Shown in pieces: positions 23,511 through 35,500 of a stretch of DNA of 64,000 nt. Numbering within the stretch: position 1 is the stretch's first letter; the number at the start of each line of letters is the position of its first letter. Under the pieces are notes generated by a model. That model ran no database searches. It was not told the origin of the DNA and saw only the letters and a program-made list of their open reading frames with translations. Origin of the DNA: Symsagittifera roscoffensis (Eukaryota > Xenacoelomorpha > Acoela > Convolutidae); NCBI RefSeq assembly GCF_963678635.1, contig NC_087063.1, positions 17,610,143 to 17,674,142 of the forward strand, given 5' to 3'. The position numbers and the translations under genes were made by a program.

Positions 23511-26500
23511 GTATATATATGTGTGTGTATATATATGTATATATGTATATATTTGCATATGATGGATAGATGGAAAATAGATATAATAATAGGAATTAAA
23601 ATACCATGGCTGCTCCACGGACCCGAGATTTTTTTTGACGTAATCCCCGGAAAACCTAGTACGACGGACTCTTTGTGAGTTTAGATTACTGAATAAAAGT
23701 CTCGGAAAAGTGGAGCATCCATTAAGAATTAAAAAGAAAAAAGAAAAACATAAATTTTTTCCAAAATGGGCCGAAATGGCCCGCTTGAGGGGGAACCTAT
23801 GCCCAATTTTTCGTTTTTCCTAAAAAATCACTTAGAAATTTCATATTCATGCCCAAGGCTTACAGTGAAAGGAAAAAACTTGTATTTTTTTTTTTTTTTT
23901 CTTAGGTAAACATTATAATCAATTCATCATTAACATTTGCAACTGTTTTAAATAAACTAAGTTATGTTGTGTGTTACTTAAAACGGAGATAAATCATGCC
24001 ATTTCTGAGTAGGCCTTTAGACCCTCTAATGTATGATTTTATATTTCACCTTTTTTGTTCGTTCTATTTTTGCAAATATGTTGAATTTATGCACTAGATT
24101 TCATAATAATTTGAAACCCAACTAACTACATCATTCATGTTTCTAATATTTTTTGGGGCAGCATTTAGTATCCCTTATGGGATCGTTAGCTGTCCTCTCT
24201 TTGATACTGATGTATTTATGCGCAATATGATATGAATTTTCTAGTAACATTGAGAAATTAATTCTTTCTTTCTTATAAAGAAAAGTAGCAACTACCTTGA
24301 AAACTTATGCTGTGAAAATGATGCCGCTTTGAGCGCGGCATGTATCGTCAAAATAGCGATAACATCTATTGATCAGCTTGGTGAATCTGAAACTCTCACT
24401 ATCAACTTGCGCTCAAGGTCATTTAGGTTCATAGAGTTAGAGGAAGAGAAAAAGCAGAAGCTGGAAACAATTCTGAACAAGTCAAAGTTTCCGATTTTAC
24501 TATTCTATGATTTCGCAGAAGATTACTATGTTGCTCAAGGAGAAATTGGTTCTGATAAAGAGTTAAGTCTGAAGTTTAGACTGTCAGAACCTTTATATAC
24601 TGATGTCAATTTGCTGTCGGCTGTTAGTTTTCTGACGAAAACTAAGAATATTTTCATCAGTTTAACCTTATCATTAGAGGCAGATATGAATCAAACTTTG
24701 CTTGTAACAGAATACGTTAACGAAAGATGTGCTGTTGATTATGGGCTGCCAAGGAGTCCTGGCTTCATTTTTGATCCTAATTATATTGTCAAAAAGGGTA
24801 AAATACGCGACTCTTGGCAAATGTTTTGGAAAGACGTTTTCTCCGATTCTGGTTCTGGATGTTTTGACGATATTTATGGTAAGATTTTACCAAAAATCTC
24901 AAAACTAAAATTTTAATGGTTAAGATAAAAATTTATGGTGCTATTATTGACTACGACTTGCTGGTTCATTTTTTAAATACATGTATTGAAAATACATTAA
25001 ATAATAGGTAATAGAATTAAAGGTATGAACCTTGGCCTAATTTATTATTTTTTGTTTTTTAAAATCTTAGATGGTGAGCATTGGCTGAATCCGGACGATA
25101 CAAATACTATTTTGCGGCTGTGTCAAACTGACGCGGAGTTGATCTCAGGAGACAGGTCTCTTCCCTGTGAGAGTCCAGATTTGATTCCAAAACTGAGGCC
25201 CTACCAGAAGGCAGCGGTTCAATGGATGCTTCAGAAAGAGAAAAATTCGGGAAACTGTTTCGTCAACTTCTCAGGTGAGCCTTTAACAACCTGGTTGTTG
25301 TTCCGACGATTGAAAATGAGGAAAAATTGTGTTCTAGGGTGTTTTTTTTTTTAATTTTTGTTTCTGGCCACTGAAAGTAGAGGGGAACTTTGTATGGGGG
25401 GGGGGGGGTGTGTTTCAGTTTTTTTTTAATTTCCACAAAATAACTGTCGGAAGGGGTCGAGTGATATAGCGAGTAAAGCGAACGAGCAGGTCGTTGATTT
25501 GGATACATGACGAAAAAGCTTAGTTTGACTCCAGGAATATTAGTTTTTCAAGCTTCTTTTAGCGCCTTCTTGAGAATAAAAAATGCTAAAAACAACGAAA
25601 AAAAAAACGACATTGTTTTGATTGTTTTTTTTCTAAATTTTTTAATTATGTTTTTCGACTCTTTTTTGCCGAAAACTTTGGTAAAATATGGTTTTTAACT
25701 CTTACTATCGAATGCACCTATTTGTTATGCTTTTTTTCAGAACTGCTCATAGCCGAACGAACAAAAACATCAAAATTTGCAAAAATTTTTTGTCTTCGGT
25801 ACTTTCTACTTGCACGACAACTGACTATCCTTGTTACATGTAATTGTTTATTTACGTTTAGTACAGTGTTTTTTTTCACAAATTGGGCTAACATACGACA
25901 AAAGATAATGAGAGCAAAATGTGCTTAGATTTTTAGCAGAATTAATTTTATGCTATTTATTTTGCGAAAGTTAGAACAAATTTTAAAACCCATAAATGAA
26001 TGTTTTTGTTTGACAAACATGAAATGAAGTTTTTCTATGTATAATCCCACTTTTTTTGGTAAAAACTTTTTTCAGTTCTGGGCGGATTTTAGATGATTAC
26101 AGTCTTCAACTTTTTTGGTCGTCTCATGAGGCTCACTTTGATATAATTTGCTCAAAATATGATCATGTAGTTTTGGTGTAAGTTTAAGCTGACTAAAAAG
26201 AGACAAAATTGACCTGACCTATTTTTGGGGTTAAAATTTTTGGTCCGAATTTCACCAAGAAATTGCACTATATTTTTTGGTGGATATTTTCTGGCGCTGG
26301 AACTCAAAGCCCATTTTGTTCTTATCATTTTTTACCTAATGTCAACCCAATTTGGAAAAACCGCTTTTTAAATTTCCATTTTTTTGTCAGGATATAATAA
26401 ATCAGCTTTGTAGTTTTTTTATGAAACCTTTTTCTTTGCCATTTTTTGATCAAAACTGATTAAAAATGGGTTTTTGTACTTCTCAAAATTTGACTATCCT

Positions 26501-29500
26501 GTTTCATTTTAGTCGGGACTGAAGTTGCAACGAAGGCGATTTTGAGTTTTTCTAATGCTAGTAGCAAACTGAGTGTTGATTGCCTAACAGTATTAAGATA
26601 CGCCTAATTTATCGTCGTTATTTACTTTTGCTACCTTTTTCCTCATTTTCCTATGCCAGTAGAAATCTTTATTTTTGATTGTGATAGTAAGTATCGTGCT
26701 ACAATTAAAATTTTATATATGTTTTTATGCAGTTTGAAAAGCAAATATTGCTTTGATTTGCAGATCCCAACATGCATCCATTGTTCCAAAAAGTTACTCT
26801 TCCAAAATTACAAATTACTTCAATCGAAAACATGCAACCGGATACTTTGTTCCTCAATGCCTGGACCGGTCAGTTTTCGATTTCACTACCCCTAGTTGAG
26901 AAACCTACTCCAGGAGGAGTGCTGGCCGATGAGATGGGGCTAGGGAAGACGTTAGAAATTCTGGACCTAATCCTGAAAAACAAACGGGATGCTGAAGATA
27001 TAGGACAGCAGGGTACTAAAATAGAAGGGATTGCTTTCCCTTCCGGTAAGTTAACAAAAAATGAAATCATTCAAACTATCTAATAGAAATATAGTAAAAT
27101 TAGCCTTTTTTTTATCAGAATTATAATCAAGGTTTCAATTGTCTGTTCTTTTTTGCCCGATGTAAATAGTATTCCATTAGATAATAGGCTGAAAATGTCT
27201 AATGTATACGTTTTTATGTCTTCCGCTCGCTTGAACTTTTTTAACTTGAACATGAATAGAAATGTCAAAGTTAACAAATAAGGTAGTCTATTATCTTCGG
27301 GAGCTATTCTGGGAATGCATTCCAGGCGCCGTACAACAATTTAGCTGATTGAGAGACTTCAAGCGAAACTCAAGTCATGCATGCATTTTCAGAGGATATT
27401 GTTAATTCAGTTTTAACTTAAATATCGTTCGAGGCATGTGTTTTAAAGGATGAAATAAACTAAACACCAGAAAAAAGTAGAAGTGTTAAAATTTTTGTTT
27501 TAGAAATCTTAGGTACGATGAAAGAAACAGGAAGCGATGTTTGCGGATTAAGTAACTTGAACTCGTATGATGAAATAAATGGGGTGACTGAGCTTGCATG
27601 CGTCTGCGGAAATGTCACTCATGACCCCGATGATCGTGATGATAGCAGGTCAGTCATCAGGGCGACCAAAAGGCTGTTTGATTCTGTTTGGAACTCTTAA
27701 TTTGCTTCAAATTCTTGATTCCTTTTGAAAAACCTTGAAAACTTAATTTGTTCGTTAGGACTCAATATTGTTCATCGGGCTCAAAAGATAATGTGGTCAG
27801 TTGCGAGGTGGCAGTCTACACCCAGTTAAATTAAAGGAAACATTTTAATTATTATAAGAGCTCATGATTTTCAAAAACCCATCAAACATCTTGAAAGAAA
27901 GAAGAAAGAAAGAATTTATTTCTTCAGACAATTAAATGCAAAAATACAGAAAATGAAGAAACACATTTTTAATAGTCATCATTGAATTTATCTGACATTT
28001 TGTATAACATATCTGAAGAGGATAGACCAAGGGCATAATAATTGCCCGCTTGACGTCTACCCTGGAATATTACGCAACCACCTTAAATTTCAACTAGTTT
28101 TTTTTGTCGAAATCGTTAAGCTTTTCAAAGCGTGCTCTGGAGCCTTTTGTTCACCCTATAGATTGGGAACTCCAGTTAAATGTAGCGAGTGCGATTCGTG
28201 GATGCACTTCGAGTGTGTATCTTATCGCGAGGAGCCACAGATCGGTCAGAAGAGACGGAAAAATGGAAAGACCAGAGTGACAGCTGAATATCGAAGACAG
28301 TTTGTGTGTCCTTTTTGCGTCACTCAGAAAATGGTAACAGAGTTTCAGACCTTGAAAGACCTTGATATTCTATGAATCTGAGAAAAAATGATATTTATTC
28401 TAGGAATCTGATGAAAAATAAAATGAAGATGAAGATCAGAAAATTTGGATAATGTCACCCGAAAGTAGAGCTATCACATTTGGTTTTTCTTAAGCTCTCA
28501 AAAATTCCTTGGAAGTGAAATTGAAGCAACTGATGTGAGGCAATATAAGATAAGAATCAATGTGAGGCAATATAGCGTAATGGCCGTTTCAGGACATCGT
28601 AAAAGTGAAGACAACGCTGATAGTATCTCCGAGTGCAATTTGCAACCAATGGATGACAGAGATTGATAAACATGTCATCCAAGGGTCGCTCAAAGCACTC
28701 AATTATACAGGAGTCAGCAGCAAGCAGAGATTCATCTGGCCGAGTTTGTTTCAACAGTATGATGTGGTTATTACGACATTCGAGACACTCAGAGCAGAGT
28801 TACTGCACACGAACTTGCATGAGGACAACAAAGAAGTGCCTTCAAAGCGAGCTAAAGGTATTTAGTAGTTTTAAAAATTCACGTATTTGTTGAAAAACAA
28901 TTTTTTGCAATCAATTTTGCTATAACTTCGTTCTTACATAGATTTACTTAAAGCAGGTAAATTCTCGTGTAATTATGGCTTTAGGTACGCGTTGGTAACT
29001 TCGCTATGAAGTTAATTACGCTTGCGATTAGCAAGCGTTATCAAACTGGAATATAGGCTTTTTTTCTAGTTAACAACTAGTTAAACAAAATCAGTTGAAT
29101 CGCTTGCTGATTATGCAGCTGACTTCTTTTCACTTCTCTTCTTGTCTCCTCTAAACGGTTCCCAAGCTTATCACCCCGTATTTTGTAACCCCCTTTTTCT
29201 TAACCCCCTCGCATATAACTCCGAAATCAGGTAACCCCACTACAATTTAATCCCTTTTTAAAACCAATTAATAGAATCAAAGTGAAAGTTACTTGAAAAG
29301 GATTCGGAACCATATCGGCGGTAAACATCAAAGCTTTAATTGCGAAAAATTTTGCGAACCAAAATGAGTTAACATGCATGGACGCTGCTAAATGCGTTTT
29401 AGATTTGAACAGATAGTCTAGACTTTGATAAGGCAAAGCTCGTCCACTTTCGCTATTTTTTCCGATTCTTTCATGGTGCGATCGCAAACTATATGAATTT

Positions 29501-32500
29501 CCTCCACTATTTTATCGTATGAATTTCCTATTTCTTCTTCTTTTTCAAAAGCCAGTGCGGGTAACATTTTGAGTGCTAAAGCGAACTCGTGGTTTGTTTC
29601 GTAATCCTTTTTCAATTGTTTCTTAATCCGCTATTTTTCTCATAAAACTTAGTGAAAGAAACATGTAGGTTATCTCTGTTTTAAACGCGTGAGTGAGGGA
29701 TTATTTCTCTAACTAATCGAAAGGCAATTATTTTCGAGATGCTAGAGGCATCAAGTAAATTAAGACTAGCTTTTCAGGCCTCAATTAGTAAGCTTAATTG
29801 GACTACTCCTGTACTTATAAAAAGGACTTAATTTGAAACAAATTATCGTCATTAAAAGGGGGTTAAATTGTTGTGGGGTTATCATATTACGGGGTTATAA
29901 TATAGGGGGTGTAAACAGAGGTGGTTAAGAGTGGAACAACCTCTAAACATCTTCCAGGTTGCTTCCCCTTTGGCTTGTTGATAAAACAGTTGCCTTTTTA
30001 ACCTAAAGTCTGGGGTTTGAGTTGCGGCCGGACCTTGTTTTTTTTTTCAGTATCAAGGAAAATGAAAAAAAAAGTCCGAGAAAAATGAATTGTTGGTTTT
30101 TCGTTTGTTCGCTCAAGTTTTGGCGGCTAAACTGCCACAACGGTTTTTGCTTGTGCTGTAGACAATTTTCAGCGTAGTTGCAAGTGCAAGTGTGGTTCAT
30201 TCTAATTTCACGGGGGATTTGAAATATATTTTTTAAAAAAATCATTTTTTTTTAGGTTCAAGTGGTTTCAGCTCAAAGATTGTTGGCTTAGTTGCCACAT
30301 CACTGATTTTTTTTATGCTGCAAACAGCTTTTTTTTCTAGTTGAAAGTGCAAGTGTTGTCCATTGTTGTTTAAGGTGGGACTTGAAACTTTTTGTAAATC
30401 AAAGTAGTTTTTTTTCGGCTCAACTTGTGTCTGCTCAAAGTTTGTCGGCTTTGTTTGTTTTTGTAAATTTTGTTCAGTGGTGGCTGATTTAAAATTCAAG
30501 TGCCTGGCATGTTTGCCTGGAGTGAACTTCTATCGAGACATATGAAAACTTATATGTACTAGTTTTCAAAAATTAGATTTCAAAAGATTTCCGCTTCGCC
30601 TCTGTGTTTAATTAAGAATAGGAGTAAGGGACGACAATATTTGATCCTTTTACTGTTGGAAGATAGAGATGTGCATTGCTCTGCAGTGCGTGTACAGAAA
30701 AGATGTTGATATTCCGATTGAACAGGGGGGGGGGCTTACAGACTCTAGCAGCATCGTAAAGAAATACTCTTTCTAAACGATAGTTTGAGGGATCTAATCA
30801 CCACTGGGAACTATTTTTAATGGACCAGATATGGTAAACCACCTTTATTAGAAGTGGGCTCTGTAATTCAATGGTTAATATCATCAGGAATTTGTTATTT
30901 TAAATTTTTTGGCGTGCACCGTTTATAAGAAAGAAAGAATTAATTTCTCAATGTTACTAGAAAATTCATATCATATTGCGCATAAATACATCAGTATCAA
31001 AGAGGGGACAGCTAACGATCCCATAAGGGATACTAAATGCTGCCGCAAAAAATATTAGAAACATGAATGATGTAGTTAGTTGGGTTTCAAATTATTATGA
31101 AATCTAGTGCATAAATTCTACATATTTGCAAAAATAGAACGAACAAAAAAAGGTGAAATATAAAATTATACATTAGAGGGTCTAAAGGCCTACTCAGGAA
31201 TGGCATGATTTATCTCCGTTTTAAGTAACACACAACATAACTTAGTTTATTTAAAACAGTTGCAAATGTTAATGAACTGATTATAATATTTACCTAAAAA
31301 AAAGAAAAATACAAGTTTTTTCCTTTCATTTTAAGCCTTGGGCAGGAATATGAAATTTCTAAGTGATTTATAGGAAAAACGAAAAAATTGGGCATAGGTT
31401 CCCCCTCAAGCGGGCCGTTTCGGCCCATTTTGGAAAAAATTTATGTTTTTTTTTTTTTGAAATTCTTAATGGATGCGCCACTTCTCCGAGACTTTTATTC
31501 AGTTATCTAAACTCACAAAGAGTCCGTCGTACTAGGTTTTCCGGGGATTACGTCAAAAAAATATCGGGTCCGTGGAGCAGCCATGGTGTTTTATTAATTC
31601 CTATTATTAGATCTATTTTTCATCTATCCATCATATGCAAAAAAAATATATCTTTTAGGATTAATTCAATTTAATTCTGGCAAAAGATAAATTTGATGAG
31701 TTCTTCGTTGCTTAGAATGAACAGATCTCTAATTCGGTGAGCCACGCTTTGAATATTAGCCTGTGAAAAATTAGTGAATTCATTAGGCATTAAAAAATTC
31801 TGTTTAAGTAAATTGTAAAGTTTCGTTCCCCTGTAACTTATCGACATTCTCTGCATTTTGGTTTTTAAATTAGGAATTTTCATCAACTCTGAATTAGCCC
31901 TCCTAGTCCTATACGTTGGTATTTCAAATTTAAAAAGTTCATTTAGAAATTCTTCAGAATGAAGTCCGGAGACAGATCTCAAAACAAATTTTAGAAGTTC
32001 ATACACATGTAATTCGTGTATTGTTAAGATTCCTTGGTCAAAAAATACATCCCGTATTGTTTCAAAATTTCTTTTGAAGTAAATTAGGCGAATAATTTTT
32101 TTTTGTATCATCAAAAGAGGCAAACGATTTGTATAGCTGGTACAACCGTACACTAAAATGCCGTATTGTAAAATTGGTTTAATATTAGAGGCATAGTATT
32201 TTAGTATGGTACCTCTGGGAACATAATGACGAATTTTTGAAATAATTCCACATTGTTTTCTGAGCTTAGTTCGAACTAAATCAATATGAGTATTGAAAGA
32301 TAATTTAGCATCCAAAATAATTCCAAGGTATTTGCTAGATGAAGCATTTTTTAAAGGTAATTTATTTATATAAATGTTTTGGTTGGAAGCACTATTTGAA
32401 GAGACGTAGACTTGAACAGTTTTATCTATATTCAGGGATAATTTATTTAATATTAACCACTTGCCTACAGCTTCTAAGTCTTTGTTGAAATTTTCAACAG

Positions 32501-35500
32501 AGCAACTTAAAGCAGTTATGTTAGTATCATCGGCAAACAGGAAAACTTCACTATATTGGCAGACTTGGGGAAGGTCATTAATATATATCAGAAACAAAAG
32601 TGGTCCTAGTATTGACCCTTGAGGGACGCCGCACTTTAAGTCCATCCACGTTGACTTTGTTGTACCTATTTCTACTACTTGTTTTCGATGTTTCAGATAG
32701 CTTATGAACCAACTTAAATCTTTTCCATCTATCCCATACATTTGCAACTTTTGAAATAGTATCTGATGATCCAGTGTATCAAAAGCTTTTTTCAAATCAA
32801 GAAAAGCAGTATATTTTTGCGACCTGCTCATATCTAAACGAAGTTTTTCTGTTATTTCCGAAATTGCATCGACTGTGCTGTGATTTTTGCGAAAACCAAA
32901 TTGTTTAATGTATATTAACGAATTCGTTTCCAAGTAATTGTATACTCTGTTGTACATTACTCGCTCAAAAACCTTGCTCCAGGTGACAAGAAGGGATATT
33001 GGTCTGTAATTTGTAGCATCAAGTTTAGAACCTTCCTTATATAATGGATAGACAACAGCCCTAGCTAGACAGATAGGAAAATGTAAAAAAAAAACGAAAT
33101 GGTTTTTTTAACATTTTTTTACAGTTGTAAAAAAAACTAGTTTATTGATTCATAGTTTGGATTGATATTTATCTTGGAAGCCTTTTTGCAATTAGCAAGT
33201 GTTATATACTGTAAAACCAATTTTTCGAAGCTTTATTATTTCAAAAATGCTTTGAACCATTTCGTTTTTTTTACGTTGTTCACTTGAAGTACCACTTGGC
33301 CTATTTGTTAAATTTCAGTGCCAAAGCAGAAACTGCTCGAAGCGGATCCCCACCCCTGCAGACTGCGAAGAGCGAAGAGGTACAGAGCACTGCCCTCTCC
33401 CCTCCCCTGTGTGGAGTGGTGGAGAGTGTGTGTAGATGAGGCTCAGCAGATTGAGTGTCATACTGCCCGTGCAACTGAAATGCTGTTAAAGTTGCATGCA
33501 GTTAACAGGTGGTGTGTCACTGGCACTCCAATCAGGCGAAACATCGAAGGTAAATTGGCACGGTTTCTGTTGTTAATAGTAGCTATGGACAGATGTCCGT
33601 TCCAACCCGCGTTAAATAGGCCGTAGGTTTAAGTAGTTTCTTTCTAACCTGCGGTCCTACTCAATGCAAGACCAACCATGGGGGAGGGGGGATGCCATTC
33701 GTTTTGCCATAGCCGGTCCAACCTTGAGGAGACTGATGACACTGAGGCACCTCCAACCGTGACCGAAAAAGGGGTTTGAACGCACTACGCTCGTGATGAG
33801 AGACGTGCTGTACCCCGCTCGGCCACGGGGCTAAAGATATCAGTAGTCCACAGTTTGCTTTTGCTAGCCACCAGAAAGTGTATAAATTCGACGCTTAGGA
33901 GTAGGTGGTTCAAAGTTTTTCACCGTTGTTTCGATTGTTAAGGACTCGATGAACGTAGTTCAGACTCTTATATAGGTCGCGATGATTTTGATGTTTTTTT
34001 TCTCGAAAATTCTTGGGCTTTTTTCCTTCCTCCCACCTGCAATTTTTTCTAAGTAATTTTTTTGTTCACTTTGCCCGGTTAATACAAAATTTTGCATGCT
34101 GATTTTTTCGCTGTTTCGCTTTTGATTTCTTTTTTAGTTCAGTTCATTTCCTTTGTTAAAAGGAAGGCAAAATCCAATATCAAACAGCAAAAGTGTGAAG
34201 GTCACCAAAAACGTGGTCTTATTCCAATTTTGAAAGTGGAATTTAATTTTAAGATTTCCCAGCGGAATAAGAATTTTACTCATTGATCAAGATTTCTCAA
34301 AAATCTTGGGTTAATTTTACCAAAAAAGAACTAGTCATTGAACACTAACCTTTGAGGCACCTTTACATCTTTTTGATAGAATGTGCTTTGACATTCGAAT
34401 AGTAATTACTCAACACATTTGATGCATTTTAAATTCATCAAATGAACAAAAAAAGCTACTTGTTTCAAACAACTTAACTATAATTAACTCTTTTTCAGAA
34501 ATATTTTGACTCATATTTCCTAATTTTTTGAAATGCATAATATATAAATAATGTGGCTTTATAATTTATTACTTGCAAAGTTAGTGTTTATGTCTTCAGT
34601 TTATTATGTTCCAAATTATTACTATCAAAATTGTGTATTTTGTATTTGGTGTCTTTTTTGCTGAATCGAATTGGCAATTTATTAGCATATGTAGCTTCAA
34701 TATTGGTGGCTATTTATTGGAGATTTTAAGCATTCATGGCTCAGTGGTTAGTGTGTGAGACTCAAATTAGCTAGGTCGCATATTCGAATCCGACACGCAA
34801 GTTTTTGCTCATTAGAGGCTTATTTCTACTTTTTCTGTTTTCACTTGATAGAAATGATTTTTGGTCCTGTTCTTGCAAGTGTTTGCGAAGCGCAGCTTTG
34901 CCTCTGTAAAAGGATTGCAAACTCCACGATCTTACAGCGAAAGTGTAAACGTCCCGAAAAACGCGATCGACTCCTAGTTTCGAAAGTGGAATTTAGTTTT
35001 CAGTTTTTTCCAGCGAAATAAAATTTACTGATTGATCCAGTTTTCTCAAATTGAGTTAATTTTATCAGAAAAAGTGTCCATCATAAATTGTTTTACAAAT
35101 GCAAAGAGCTACAAACTCTTCGAAATTCATAAGTTGAAGGTGTATGAAAAACCACTCAGTTTTTTTTCAGTTTCCTTGGGTTCAGTACTCTTTTCCAACT
35201 GTCAATTGGCTATGTTTAGAAATTTAAACTTATAGGACCGTTAGATAGCGCCGACTCTAAATTCCTATTTCTCAATAAAAACGTTATTTTTGTATCATAC
35301 TTTTCCAAAAAATGTCTATAAACGCTTTTTTGGCCTCTTTTTTTTTGGAAAAATTTGCGTGCGGCGCAGAAAGTTTGGTTAAATTGGACTAAAAATCCGA
35401 TTGACCTAAAAAGGTTGACTAAATTTTTGAAAATTTATTGAAAGTTTTTATCCCGAGAAAGTTCTAGTTCCGAACCTGCGTTAGTTCAATTTTTCTCAAG

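Larger units (their letters stand above)
22399..24279 (+). mobile_element. CR1/L2-like non-LTR retrotransposon, 5'-truncated copy 1
   Basis: Shares its sequence with the minus-strand copy at 30922-33083 from TATCTGAAACATCG onward; both end TTCTTTCTTTCTTATAAA. Copy 1 starts inside the reverse transcriptase, so it is 5'-truncated. It retains [20 protein letters not shown], the catalytic FADDTN, and the C-terminal [12 protein letters not shown] and [14 protein letters not shown] blocks, a pattern of the CR1/L2/Rex1 group. The frame is intact to its stop at 23427. A TA/TG microsatellite and about 700 bp of 3' untranslated sequence follow. I see no clear target-site duplication. Confidence 0.85.

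Noticed and set aside
34730..34800. Functional tRNA-Ser or tRNA-Leu gene
   Set aside because: A and B boxes are present, but the stem pairing is poor and the block recurs inside a longer repeat at several places.
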